Assembly: GCA_029448655.1 (NCBI GenBank)
Contig: JACCLO010000006.1
Span: 3,224,001-3,288,000, forward strand
DNA: 64,000 bases
Source: Wolfiporia cocos
Taxonomy: Eukaryota > Basidiomycota > Agaricomycetes > Polyporales > Phaeolaceae
Direction of reading: 5' to 3'
In this document: positions 45,191-57,103 of the stretch, one piece after another
Layout: the number at the start of each line of letters is the position of its first letter
How positions within the stretch are numbered: the first letter of the stretch is position 1
Notes under the pieces: generated by a model
Told to the model about the DNA's origin: nothing
The model's database searches: none
What the model saw: only the letters and a program-made list of their open reading frames with translations
Made by a program: the position numbers and the translations under genes

Positions 45191-45879
45191 GTGCATGCCC
45201 TGTGTGGGGTCTCCTCCACCCATCATTTATAGGGCATGTCATGACTGTGCTCATGTGCATCCTTTCCTTCCCTTCCTGCTTATAGTGAGTCATGGCTGAT
45301 GGCGTACAGTGATAGTGAGCTCTGTGTGAGGGACACACTCACTATGGTGGCGGTGTATGGCGTCCACACCATGCCCATGGTGGACGTTCATGCTTACTAA
45401 GAGGTCACTGCTGCATGCGCTGTGTGCGAGTGGAGGCCAGAGACTATTACTCTGTGGTGGATCTTTTTGAGTCTCTTCTGTGACTAGTTGGCTCTACTCA
45501 CATGAATAAAATTGAACTTTTATTGCCACTGTACTGTGTGTATTAATATATTCTAAGAGCTGCATTTCTGGAACCGGTGCCCTAGAGCAGCATCCCTGCC
45601 CCACCAGCCATGCAGGGAACCACTATTGTGTGGTCCTCACAATAGCAAGAGCCTCAGCTAAGATACTTGCAATAGTGAGGGCCTCAGGTGAGGTCCTTGC
45701 AATAGGATGGGCCTGGGAACCACGTCCTTGCAAGAATGTGTCCCTTGGATGCTTGGTATTGCGTGGATCTGCTACTATAAGGGGGTTATACATGACTATA
45801 CTGGTCCTGCTACATTCACAGGACCTGCTAGGTATATTTACATAGATATGAGTATATCTATGATCTCGCACTTTGCTGA
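45191..45879. other. Gene-free stretch with short tandem repeat
   Basis: No gene. At 45640-45735 about three 30-base units of the type cttgcaatagtgagggcctc. Confidence 0.5.
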
Positions 45880-46015
45880 TGTAGGTGAGGGCCTCGATGG
45901 CCTGTGCCTCGTCAGTCTTGCCATAGAATGCGTCTATTCCTGTGTTTTATGGCGATACGAGAGCATAAATCAGCAATGCACACATAGATCTGTGTACCCA
46001 TTGTCCCAAACCCTA

Positions 46016-46665
46016 TGTCACAGATTTTACTGGGTCTTCATACCTAAAAGACTCATGTCTGGGATTATATTTCGCATTTTACGCCTTAACTATCACATGC
46101 CACATGGGCACTTAGGCATCACATGATAGTTCCCTTATGGGGCTACAATATTGCTTATTAGCACATGACCGTGAGAATAGCTTAGATAAGCTCTACCACG
46201 GTACCAGATCATATAACCGCATAGTTATAAGCCACCCAAACCTTGCCTAGGTTAGGTACACATGACCTACACGGTCACCTGACAACCAGACGTGTCTTAA
46301 CATGCTACCAAGCTGGTTTACATCAGTGGTCCGGGCAAATGCACCTGACCTGATGACTAACGTTTGTTGCCACAAAGCACAAACATGGACCTATGGTCCA
46401 AAGCACATACATGATTGGGCCGCTTATTACCTGGCACCCAAACAAGCGTGCACTTGCCATTACTGGCTTGCACACAGACCGTCTAGTTTTAGGGCAGACC
46501 ATTATTGGTCATTGCAACCCATGTATATAAGCTTGACTTCTAAGGCATAGTTGCCTTAGAACTATTCACTTCGTTTGTAACCTGCTCATACCAAGCTTGT
46601 TACCACTCATCTTGTCGACTACCAGCAACCCTTACACCTCGTAAGTAAGTCCCTGACTTGTGTCA
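46016..46665 (+). mobile_element. Solo LTR, 650 bp
   Basis: TGTCACAGA to CTTGTGTCA with a perfect duplication CCCTA (46011-46015, 46666-46670). It interrupts the GFGTMG exon of AKR copy 3. Confidence 0.94.
46522..46560 (+). promoter_or_regulatory. LTR TATA box and hairpin
   Basis: TGTATATAAGC then TCTAAGGCA (46539-46547) / TGCCTTAGA (46552-46560), perfect 9 bp. Confidence 0.65.
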
Positions 46666-46731
46666 CCCTATCGCACTGACTTGTGGTCCATTGCGGCCGA
46701 GTTGTCGAGTGGGATTTTTCGCTGAGGACAT

Positions 46732-47707
46732 CAGTGAGTGACAGTGCTGGTCTGTACAGGTACTGTGGGTTGGTGAAGTACAAAGCACTGGTATCGACTG
46801 GTAGTCTGAGATCATATACGGAAAGGTCCCGATACCCTATCACCCAACGTGGGACCCTGCTATCAGCTGACATGGGGTTCATCAGGTAGGTTCAAAGCAA
46901 CAGCAACTAGCTATCTCATATATTCTTTTCACAAATGAAGCGATTGATCATGCATCTCATTGTGGTACATGATTGAATCTTGATCTATGGTGCTCTTGCT
47001 GAAACAAGAGCATGTTGACACTGGTCCAGTCCTATGAAGAAAAGGATGGCTTGGCTTGTTAGAGCATGCGCCAGCTTTGCACTGGCTGGGCGGTGGGCTT
47101 GGACTCTGATCAAGAAATTAGTAGAGGCACTCCGATCAGTGCAGCGACTTGGGTGTAGTGTTGTTGATGAACCGCTTAGATATCAGGGTATGGAGGAATC
47201 CAGCTCATACACCCGGACTTTGAAGTAGATTCCTAAAGCAGTGCATTGCTGTCTCCATGAGAACAATTCTGCCTCTGATTTCATCAACAGCTGTGAGGGG
47301 GCAGATAACACAGAATGCGATAATGTAGTAGTGGAGCAATCGTAGTCGCTCTTCAAGGCAAGTCATCAGCCAACAAGCACCTTGGCTATATCATGTGAAA
47401 GGTGGGGGATGTGTCCGATCTGCTTAAGGTCATAGTAGCAGGCTTACGAGGCATTTGTGTGCATTATTACCGGTCACATGTGGGTCCACATACCTTTACC
47501 GATCAATTGATGAGGTGTTTGCGAACATGCCGTGCATGTGTACTCCAGGCCTAGGTGCATGCAGTTCCCAGGCCAATGATTTGCACGAATGTTGAGATCG
47601 AATTCCGAGATGCTGAGGTTGGCAGATCTACACAAATATGTTGTTATAATATATGACATAAGCTAATGTGCCATGAGGCGGTGATTCACTGTTATCCACA
47701 GACCAAC
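46732..47707. other. Gene-free stretch
   Basis: No supported gene; short frames such as 47034-47228 lack homologues in the window or splice context. Confidence 0.35.
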
Positions 47708-48089
47708 TGTCACAAGCCGATTTTCTCCAACATGATATCTACTAGTGATGGACTCTAAACCCTTATCTTATCTAAGCGTGCACCTAAGCAGTCACGTGCC
47801 AAAGACCCTAAACACCCTACCACATGTTGTCAGACCCCTGGACACTCTGTGCCGTGTACCTACACCCATTATAGGGTTACCTACATTACAACGGACTATC
47901 AGCTTATGTAATGCTATACAGTTGCACAAACATGTACCAACAGTAGAATAGCATATATACTGGCCGACAAGCTGGGTAGCACCCCAGACTTGTCGTGGTG
48001 TTATACACTTTGAGTAGCCTCAGATCAGGAATACGCCTTTGCGCAAGTTCTATTCCCCTGAGTAGTTGCTTGAGTTGCTGCCTGTGTCA
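47708..48089 (+). mobile_element. Solo LTR, 382 bp
   Basis: TGTCACAAGCC to CTGTGTCA. It matches the 5' LTR of the second gypsy element (57104-57484) along its length. Flanks CCAAC and CTGAC agree at only 3 of 5, so the duplication is eroded. Confidence 0.88.
47951..47994 (+). promoter_or_regulatory. LTR TATA box and hairpin
   Basis: GCATATATAC then GACAAG-CTGGG pairing with CCCAG-A-CTTGTC (47966-47994), 11 bp with one bulge. Confidence 0.65.
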
Positions 48090-48531
48090 CTGACAAGCAG
48101 AGAAACCTTGATTTCCGGAAATTGCATCTGCACCCTAGTGGTGCCTCCGCGCAAGATGTACTATCATGTGCAAGTAGAGAGAGACAACCATTTATACCCC
48201 GCAGTCAGTAAGCTATGTACATGTGCGGCAGCTAACGTGAGCCTAGGTGACATGTGGGTGTGTAAGTGGGAAGGAGTAATATGTGTATAAGGGTCATACA
48301 CGTGTGATGTATTGTAAAGAGTGAGCTTGTGTCATCAGTGCCCTGTGTGTTAAGGCAACACTGCCCGATAAATATGTGAGGGGGGTGATGAAGTAAAAGG
48401 AGGTAAAACTAGAACTCACGTAACAGAAACACACTCTGTGAGGAAAAGGTCAGGTAGCTGAGGATGTCTTGTCATCTCATTGTAGCAGGAAAGAAACATA
48501 TTCAGATACTAGCTGAGAAAACACGGTTCCT
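48090..48531. other. Gene-free stretch
   Basis: Possible 5' region of the gene starting near 48532; nothing specific recognised. Confidence 0.35.
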
Positions 48532-50180
48532 GTGGATGCTCCTCCAAAGCGGGTGCCCCTGATGGCTTTTGAATGGCTAGACCAGCCAGCTGGGAATGCT
48601 GCAAATGAAGATCCCGATGACGACGAAGACACATATGAGGATCAACACTCTTTGGACGAACTTGACTTGCACATTCTCGACTATTCGCTGAATCAGCCAC
48701 TTCCTGCCATGGTGATGCTGTCTATTGTTTGCATGGGTGATGAGGCAACACTGCCGATTCTAATGATGAGCGCACTCTACCAAAGGTGGACATGGCGGAT
48801 CAGTGAGCCGATCATCGGGGTGTCGTTCAGACAATACGACTCGACAATCACATGCCATCTTGGCTGGACCAGCTCACAGTGTGAAGTTGCGTGTCCTCGT
48901 AAGAAATCCCTTAATCCTTTCATCACTAAAATGAATCTAAGCGGTTTGCCACAGCCTCATGTGCACATCACTCGCATGGACCATTTGCCTTGTATAGACC
49001 TGGCTGACCCTGTTCATGTGTTGTCTGTCGCACAGTTCATGCTTCGTATAGATGAGTATATTCGGGTGGTCCAGAATAGTGCATCTTGGACTATTTTAAT
49101 GGACCTCCGGTGATGGAGGGTTGACTCATCAATGGCTGTCGAGCCTTCTTGCTCCGATGACCGTGAGCGGGTCGGGAAATGGCTCTGTGACCTAGAGGGC
49201 GCTACAGCATCCAAGTACGTAGATACGATCATACCAATGCTCTCATCCGGCTAAGAGATTGCTCTCAGACTTCGCAATGCCGTGTCCAAACCATCATTCC
49301 CATTCTCAAGCCCAAAGTGTGGATGCGGTTGTGGCCCTGATCAACCTGCAGGCATACATCATGGGCTAGAGCTGCAACCTTTTGTTGCTGCCCTTTTGCC
49401 AATAGGAAAGAATCGCTAGAGTTTCAGTGCCACAGATGCATCTTTAGAGACACTGCAGATGCATCTGGGGCACTCTAAGTCATTGAAATTAGGTGCCCAT
49501 GAGTACCAAAATAAAGCGTCGCAAACCAGGAATCGAACCAGGAACCATGATACCTCAGCAAAACAGCAACTGAAACCACTCAGCTAAAGCAGTTGGTGAG
49601 AGGAAGATCTTGTGCAAATATATAGTCAGTAGTCAATATAATAACAGTCGTAATAAAATTTAACACTCTGCTCATTTGTCAGTAAGCTCAAGTGTTCCTT
49701 GAACTCAGAATGCATCTCTTTATTGATGTATCCCACAACCCATATGTATCTGCAATGAGGTAAGGATGCTGTCATAAAAGCAATACACTAAGGTATGACT
49801 TGACAATCAACAGCTACGGTGATGAAAGGACATTAAATGGATTATATTAATGGGTATGTGACTTGGGTACTGAGACCATTTGGCAAAGTGGTACAGGTTG
49901 CGAGTTCACTGATCCCAGGTCAAGTGTTCGAACCCTGCACAGGTATTTCTTGTGCAGATGCATCTTATTTTATTCAGATGCATCTATGCAGCATGCTTGG
50001 GCATTAATATTGCTTAGAGTGCCCCAGATGCATCTGCAGTGTCTCTAAAGATGCATCTCTGGCACTGAAGTCCCTCAGAATCGACTAGAAGTACAGTGTG
50101 TACACCACTCACAATCTCACCGTCTGCTAAAATATGTGTCACAGGGTCTCAGAAGATAGTAACTCACAGGGTGTTCAAGG
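48532..50180 (+). pseudogene. Host gene fragment, unknown function
   Basis: The 193-codon frame 48532-49113 begins with an acidic stretch (NEDPDDDEDTYEDQ) and then a folded-looking region (SALYQRWTWRISEPIIGVSF, DLADPVHVLSVAQFMLRI). The pattern resembles the C-terminal region of the gene at 54370-54605 (SFDISTAFGVWHYATVLARI), so the two may be paralogous or parts of one gene. The plus frame continues past stops to 49416 and resumes after the hAT element (RLEVQCVHH). It is not functional as read. Confidence 0.45.
49417..50076. mobile_element. tRNA-armed hAT-like element, second family
   Basis: 660 bases. Ends TAGAGTTTCAGTGCC and (other strand) GAGGGACTTCAGTGCC, the same terminal motifs as copies B-D, followed by a 50-base inverted repeat (agatgcatctttagagacac). 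Target duplication AGAATCGC / AGAATCGA, 7 of 8. The interior differs entirely from family 1 but again holds two outward tRNA-like modules: left, reversed B box 49529-49539 and A box 49577-49587; right, A box TGGCAAAGTGG 49881-49891 and B box TGTTCGAACCC 49925-49935. Confidence 0.92.
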
Positions 50181-52133
50181 ATACATAGAACCTCAGTCAT
50201 GTTCCCAGTGAGTGAACTGGTGAATTACCAAGTATAATGACTGACATACACCAATTAGCTTTTGCTCTGACTCACCTAATGCTGCTTTACCCAGAACAAG
50301 CATCAGCAAAGCTACAATTCCTGAATCTGTTCTGATCACTCTTAATTGTCTGAGTCTGGACTTGTATGCCTGAGCCGGACTTAATTTCCTGAAGCCCCAG
50401 TAAATCAAGATCAAGGCAGATGGGATCAGACATTCTCAGTTAGCTCAGAATTTGATAATCTGCCTGCACATTCATATATTCCAGACAATGTCAAAGTATA
50501 TGTTCCAACAAGGTAGACATACTAGGTACTCAATCAGTGCACATGGACATGTTGTCTCGGCATTAGAATATGCTGCATCGGCGAAATGTGTAGTCGCTGG
50601 CAGCCTTATTCATCATTGAATACAGTCGCAATGGAGTGGAATTTTCCTTCACTCTAACAAGGCATGAATACATTCGTGCCACATCCCCATATGCCGGAAG
50701 GGTCGCTTAGTGCATGGAATGCTGCCACAGCTGAGTGTCGCAGAAATGGAAACATTATGTGTATATTCATGAGATTTGGGGCGTGTGACAGCTGGTAAGC
50801 CACAAACCTTAAACTGTATGTTGATCGGATCCACAAACCTTCATTCACCCGAATACTCAGATACTCTGCCAGTCTTGCTCTAAGCTAGCATGCGTGCCAC
50901 TAGAACCTTCATGTTTGCTGTTCTGAGTAGTTTATTCAAATCTTGACAGTGTTACCATATGGCACACACGCAAAAATTCGACTGAATTCCCCGGCGATTT
51001 TCCGATTCAGAACTCAACGAAGGCTGCAACCTACTCCTTCAGAGATTTGGCTGCTGCTCAAGTTGCGCAGATATAAGACAGTATGAGCAGAGTATATACT
51101 TCGACTCGGTTTGTGTCCATTGACTCACAGTGTCTTCTGGTTGCACATCCACAAGGTATGCTCTTCACGCTGGCATGTAATGCCCATACTTGATACTGCT
51201 CCTGTGGAAAGGATCGGCACATATCTTCGCAGCCCATAGGGCAAATGGCACAGGCCTGACGGTCGGGTTCACATTCCCCTTCGATGCAGCCATGGACGGC
51301 ATAATCAACCATGTACGCACTATCATCTGCTACTGGCTCAAAGCCAAAGATAATATTCGCTATCTGTGCAGGTCGTGTTCGACGCTGCGCCCATGGCAGA
51401 TCCACAGGTGCCGGAGGATATCAAAATCAATTCAATGTGGTGTTGTTATATGTGGACTTAAATGATATCATTGAGGGCCAAGACCTGGGTTAGCATCCTC
51501 GATACTGCAGTGACCACATAGCATCAATTCAACATCATCAGTGAGAAAGAATATATTAATCTTAATTTTGACGAGAATGACATTGATAATAGAGGGTTCA
51601 TCATTACAAACCGGATGATGAAGAAGGCCATGGCCTTGATTAGTGGCAGACCTGTTGATGTGGTAGCAGTAATTGTGAGTAAATGCACATTATTACACTA
51701 GAGTGGACTGAGTCCTGAAGTACCTCCATAGCGCTTGCCGAAGCATAGCATTATCAGTGTATAAATTGACCAGTATGGGCTATCAGTGACAGATTGCTAA
51801 GTGCTACTGTGCGCGCCTGAGCTACCTTTGTTTATGTTATAATCATAATCTGAACTCGTCTGAATCAAGCCTTGATCTATCTGAATCAACTGGCTTAAGA
51901 AGTGAATAAAAAATCTACTGGAATAAGTCGTCCATAACTGAGTGACTTTCCATCTTAATTGTCTGAATCAAGGCAACTAAGGCAATTTAAGGACATTGTA
52001 GTTTTGCTGATGGGCAATGTCATGGCTCTTCGATAGGAAGGCCATTCTAGTCTCGGTACTATCTAATTCTGACATGCATGCCATCCACATTGGCACTGCT
52101 GAATTCTTTTGGCCAGAGGAATGGGATTCACAA
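50181..52133 (+). other. Eroded host exons, unknown function
   Basis: Readable plus-strand blocks: 51240-51400 (GFTFPFDAAMDGIINHV, IICYWLKAKDNIRYL), 51430-51485 (NVVLLYVDLNDIIEGQDL), and 51545-51674 (FDENDIDNRGFIITNRMM) ending at a GTGAGT donor at 51675. They look like exons but cannot be joined with confidence. 50181-50880 shows nothing. Confidence 0.35.
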
Positions 52134-53359
52134 GTGAGTTGTTGTATCTCCTAGTGCTTACATCATGCTCACTGTCACAGATGCCTTTCGTTGACAACAA
52201 CGTACAAGGATTTCTTGAAGAGCTCCGTGTGCAAGTCGAGACTCACCTGTACAGATGCAATGGGCACCGCTACCGCATCACTCAGGATGGTAACTAGAGC
52301 ACCAATGAGCTACATCAACTCATGCAACTGCTTGGTGGTAGCCTAAGCTCAATTTTGCAAGCATGCATGCAAGCACGTGCGAAAGCACAGTCACCACTCC
52401 ACATAAATGAAGCTGGTTGGCCCCATGATCTCGATAGGCTGTTCTTTGACTTTCTGTCCAATCTTGCAGAGCAAAGCATGCAGACACAGTCGATCAATAG
52501 AGGTGGAGGCCACCCCACATCTGATTCTGGTGTAGCACCATGTCTACTCCCATCGTGAGTGTTTACACAATGAATCCTCGATACAGTGACATAGAACCGG
52601 TGCAATAGTCTGGAACGTACAATTCACCTGCCATGAAGCAAGACCGCAGACCTCTCACATCTCTCCATCACGGGCAACATGAACCACCTTTTGGGAATAC
52701 TTCCGAGAAAGTTGAGCGCTGCGGATAGAAATCTATTGGAGGATCTGGGTTGGGAAAGGGCCTCTTCGCTGCAGAGACATGGCCGCATGTTGTCGGCCGT
52801 AGTGCAGTGGTGCACCTCCGGCCCTGACAAGACCCTATACGAGACGGTGCTCGACCGTGCCACAATCTCCCCACTCACTGGTATATGCGACACTCTGGGG
52901 TCGGTGTTGATACCATTACCCGTTGATGAGGAAAAGCTGGCTTCTTATTGCTTTGTGGCTCCAATTGGTCCGCCAACAGCTACAAGATCGTCTATGCTAC
53001 CTACGTACGCGCTTCAAACCACTCCGGAGGAAACGACAGGACGCAGTAACAATAGAAGAAGTGGCCAGGGTAGCTCACAGTCTGCCCTGCCGCAGCCCAC
53101 CTCTAGCTCGAGACACAATGTCTCTTCGCCAGGCACCTCTGACGTATTCCGCTACAATTTTCCCGTGCTGGCCGCACTCGCGGAGTCCATGAGTAAGTTG
53201 ATGCTTCAAGAGCCCAGCGGCCCAAGGTCGTGGCTAGAGCTTCCTCTGCTTGTTGGTGAATATAAGAAAAAGATACAAATCACATCAAGGCGCAGAATCA
53301 GCATCGCCTTTATTCGACTGCGGCGGCAAGATTTCTGGAGAGCGTCGGCATCACGAGGC

Positions 53360-54288
53360 TGACACAAGCAACAAACTAGCACTCAGCGGGGGAAGGGGGC
53401 TCGCTCAAAGGCGCCTTCCTGGTCCCGCGAACACTAGCCGTCAAAGGCCAAGACAAGTCTGAGGTTTACGCTCAAGACTGTCTGGCATATATACTCCTAA
53501 CCTATTTGTACATATTTGTGTACGGCGGCTCAGAGGCCTCTACGTACTGGTATCTAACTGGCTATGAGCTATGGGCCGGTAATGGCATCGGAGCGCTGGT
53601 ATGCGAGGATGTCCATGGCGACGTAGCGTAAGGGGCGGATCTAAGGAGTAGCCAATCTGTCGGGTTCGATCGGTGGTTCTCGTCGATCGTAGGTGCGCCG
53701 GTAATGGCGGGGTTCTAAGTCCGTGATCGGGCGTGGTCTGCCGCGATCGGGGTGTAGCGCTCTTGTGACTGGTAGGGTTCTCAGTCGTGCAGAGCCTGGG
53801 GTTATTATCCCTGCCTGATGTACTCGTAGGTCAGGGTGCGTACGGGGTATAGTATAGTGTCTATGCCTGTAATGGCGAGTGTCCGTGTGGAGGGGACGCG
53901 AGGTGTCAGGTTTAGTGTTATGGGTCACGTGCAAATGTAGACCGTGCCCCTAGTTGGCATATAGCGTAGTGTGCGGTGGCGGTTTAGCCTTTGTACAGGG
54001 CGTACCGTCATGCTATCGTAGCCTGTTGGACTCTAGGGGTCGGTTCGTGACTTCGGGGTGTTTAGGGACTAGGCAGCGTATGGTTCTTGCTGCCGGGACT
54101 TGGACTGAGTTTAGGGTTAGACTGCTGGTGGCCTGCTAGTGCCCGTAGTGTCCTGTATAGCGGAGGGCTTCTACTAGCGTTGCCGTAGGATTCCAGCTGG
54201 GCTCGGATAGAGTGCTGTAGCATGCTTATGGCGTGAATGGGGTGTCAACCTAGGGTGTTCTACTAGGCTTTGAAATTGGCTTGTGACA
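53360..54288 (-). mobile_element. Solo LTR, 929 bp
   Basis: TGACACAAGC to GCTTGTGACA with a perfect duplication GAGGC (53355-53359, 54289-54293). Same family as 4643-6871, opposite strand. It splits a host coding exon. Confidence 0.94.
53456..53495 (-). promoter_or_regulatory. LTR TATA box and hairpin
   Basis: Minus strand: AGTATATATG then AGTCT-T-GAG pairing with CTC-AGACT (53456-53479). Confidence 0.55.
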
Positions 54289-54893
54289 GAGGCAGCCAGT
54301 TTTCGGTATCGTATCGGATGGGCCCGTAGCGATGCTGACAACCACTTGGGTGGACGGAGAGGTATGATTCTATGCTCTTCGTGCCTCGAGCTCCGTGTCA
54401 TTCGTATGAAACTATCCAGTATGTGCACATCTTTGAGGAGCATACTGAATCCTTTGACATTTCAACTGCATTCGGAGTGTGGCATTATGCGACGGTTCTT
54501 GCCCGAATTGCAGTGAAGTATGGCCCGAAGCTGATACAGCAATTCAAGATGAAACGGGAAGACTTCATCGCGCGTCTCAACGAGCAGACGCCTGAGATGC
54601 GCTGAAGACAATCACATCAGAATTACGAGAAGCACCAGACCACTAACAGCAGGTGAGAGGGCTACGAAGGATGGGAAGAGCGTAGAAGGAAGGAGACTCA
54701 GCATGGCATGAATTGAGAATTGGTAGGTCCCGTTGGCAGTTTAGGAGGATTGTGTAACTGTTGTTCTTGAATGTAACCATAGGATGCGTACGATATGTTT
54801 CCGAAACGACACACCAAGAAGTCATTAGATGCCAACGTTGTCCCTACCAATGAGGCCTTCACATCTACCTCGTCTTCTCCCTCCATTCGGTGG

Positions 54894-55482
54894 TAGTGAT
54901 GTGCAAAGCACGGCTCAAAGCTGTGAGCCGGGCCTGGCCGAGCCGACTTAAGCCGGGCCGAGCCGAGCCTGGGGGGGCGGCTTAAGACGGCTCAGGGCCC
55001 GGCTTGGATCGTGAGCCGGCCGTAGCTGAGCCCTGAGCCGGCGGCTTTAGGCGCGCAGCTGTGGTCTTGTTAGAATTAGCGAAAATGGGCCCTTTGGTTT
55101 AAGATTTTGCATCAATTCACCTTATATGATCTCAATGACCATTACAATGACTTGTGATCTGCTAACACGGTGCGGAACGTTGTGACTACTGTTGCGATCG
55201 GGGTTGTGATCGAGATCTGGATTTTCGGTCAACATCATAAGCAGCTGTAAAAACACTTGTAGATCAGAATAACAACAAATAGTAGACATATAAGCATTCT
55301 GAATATGTTGTGCTGTCATTTGAACTGCACAAGCCAATAATTTCGAGGTCCTACATGATTACCCATAAGCCCCGGCCTGAGCCGTCAAGGAGGGCCCGGC
55401 TTGACATTCCGCTGAGCCCGAGCCCTTCAAAGCCGGGCCCAAGCCCCGGGCTTTGAGCCGAGCCGTGCTTTGCACATCACTA
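54894..55482. mobile_element. GC-rich hAT MITE, 589 bp, intact
   Basis: Perfect-looking ends TAGTGATGTGCAAAGCACGG and complement, gagcc-rich arms, and target duplication TTCGGTGG / TTTGGTGG (7 of 8). Reference copy for the split MITE at 30357-34897. Confidence 0.92.
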
Positions 55483-55567
55483 TTTGGTGGTGCCTGTACT
55501 TCCTGAGGGCCCACGCCCAGTTCTCTTCGGTCATGCGCCGCAGCGCCGCAATCTGACGAGGGGCACA

Positions 55568-56283
55568 GAGGGACTTCAGTCAACTATCTTGATCTGCCAA
55601 CTGCCCTTTGCTTAAGAAATGGCAGTTGCGAGCTAGGTTTGCATGCAGATTAATCTGCCAGCTGCGGCAGATTAATCTACTGTGACAATAAAATGGTACA
55701 TCCAGGATTCGAACCAAGGACCTCAGCACAGATGAGAATAGTAGCATTGCAGCATACATTAGCCAACTGAGCTACGGTGCAACTACTGTCTGCACACTTT
55801 TACACACTATATAGAGTATTTTGTAAACTTCATTTTCACAGTTTAACATCTTCCATCACACAAATACAAATGAATCTGCCTCTAAAGACCTGTGATTCCA
55901 GTGTATTCAGCTTTCCCATGGTGAGTTGTTCCAGGTCAAGCATGGTAAATCAAGCTACCACTATCATTGATTTCTTTATGCTTGTTGGAGCAGTTAGTTG
56001 CCTTGATGATTTGCGGAAATTATGTGCAAAATTTGTGTTATATATATTTTGATTGGTCAAAGGTAATTGTTGCCGCTATGGCTCAGTTGGCTAATTATAC
56101 TGTGATACTCTTATTCTTATGTGTACTAAGGTCCTTGGTTCGAATTCTGGATGTACCATTTTATTGTCACAGTAGATTAATCTGCTGCAGCTAGCAGATT
56201 GATCTGCGTGCAAACCTAGCTCGCAACTGCTATTTCTTAAGCAAAGGGCAGTTGGCAGATTAAGATAGTTGACTGAAACTCTA
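55568..56283. mobile_element. tRNA-armed hAT-like element, copy D
   Basis: Ends GAGGGACTTCAGTC and (other strand) TAGAGTTTCAGTC. Flanks GGGGCACA and CAGGCACG agree at 5 of 8, but excision of exactly 8 bases restores the host frame TPLARRA-PRQIAAL. Right-arm A box 56079-56090, B box 56137-56147. Confidence 0.88.
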
Positions 56284-56424
56284 CAGGCACGACGCGCGAG
56301 TGGGGTCAGGTTGTCGCCACTGCCTATACCCTTTACAAACTGTAGGATACGGTGGGCAGGCGGCACGTTAAGGCATGGGTGCGTTACACACGATGTTACT
56401 GGTCTTGTCATCGTGAGAGCTTAG

Positions 56425-57103
56425 TCTATCATATCGGATACAATCATGCTATCTGCCATATGGTTTTATGCCCATGACTTCCGGCTTCCGAGTCGATTTC
56501 AGTGGGGATTGTTCAATCTTCCTGTGGCAAGCTTCACCGTGATAAGAGATGGTATGCAGATCACCGATTGACTTATATAGCTACTAGATTCTCATCAAGT
56601 TCCTACAGGCACTCTGTTTTTCCTGTGAGCTCTTTTGCCTTGTGATGATTAATATATCTCATCATGATGGGTGCTCACGTGCACGTTCCAATCCCTTCAC
56701 AGTGGACCTTGTGATGGTCAGGGAAGACATTGGAGAAGAGGACTAAAGTGATCCTAGAAGTATTGAAGGCAGTGGGCGCTAGGATACATGAATCGTGTTT
56801 CATGTGCGGATTACTAGAATACACACTTAACATGAATCACGATTTCACAACCTAACTTTCAATTGAATTATTCGTCCAAAAAAATTGATGTACAAAATGA
56901 AGTGTGGATGACCCATCATTCCATGTAATCCATGGCTCTATAAAATCCCACACATTGTTCCTATGCTGCTTGTCCAATGACTACTCAGCTGAATAGCGCA
57001 AGGCACCAGGTGATGGCCAACTATTTGGATCTATTCACAGCAGACACGTCCATTGGGTCACTCTATTGAAGTGTGTGTGGAGGTGTGCTCATATGGGGTG
57101 ACT
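56425..57103 (+). pseudogene. Tail copy of the membrane-protein locus
   Basis: Matches 21410-22490 with a deletion: the ISDTIMLSAIWFYA exon of the DUF6533 gene, then the downstream hypothetical frame with ATG at 57014 (MANYLDLFTADTS). Truncated on the right by the gypsy LTR at 57104. Confidence 0.75.

Larger units (their letters stand above)
45880..46731 (-). pseudogene. AKR copy 3, N-terminal exons split by an LTR
   Basis: Start at 46731 (MSSAKNPTRQLGRNGP). After removal of the LTR the frame continues SAIGFGTMG. The next exon (DAFYGKTDEAQAIEALTYI) lies at about 45880-45945. The exon holding WDTADLYG is missing; the unexplained insert 42520-45880 sits in its place. Confidence 0.82.
52181..54605 (+). 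pseudogene. Host gene with PD-(D/E)XK-like core, broken
   Basis: Exon structure is visible: introns 52134-52180 (GTGAGT...CACAG) and 52555-52594 (GTGAGT...ATAG). Coding blocks include an exon with a TAG at 52295-52297, then 52679-53280 ending LPLLVGEYKKK. After a one-base shift it continues NQHRLYSTAAARFLESVGI. EYK followed by Q-x3-Y resembles the core of PD-(D/E)XK nuclease folds; this is inference from two motifs. A 929-bp solo LTR interrupts after GITR and the frame resumes QPVFGIVSDGPVAM, then, after another shift near 54362, YDSMLFVPRAPC and DFIARLNEQTPEMR to the stop at 54605. Confidence 0.55.
54698..56411 (-). pseudogene. Host frame split by two hAT elements
   Basis: Three minus-strand pieces join without a stop once two elements and one 8-bp duplication each are removed: VKGIGSGDNLTPLARRA (56400-56284), then RQIAALRRMTEENWAWALRK (about 55567-55483), then MEGEDEVDVKASLVGTTLAS and onward (54893-54698), ending at the stop near 54698. 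At least 125 residues; I do not recognise the protein. It converges with the gene ending at 54605. Whether transcripts splice out the inserts is unknown. Confidence 0.6.

Noticed and set aside
46114..46665. Solo LTR starting near 46114 (catcacatg)
   Set aside because: No target duplication there; starting at 46016 gives TGTCACAGA and a perfect CCCTA duplication that also restores the AKR frame.
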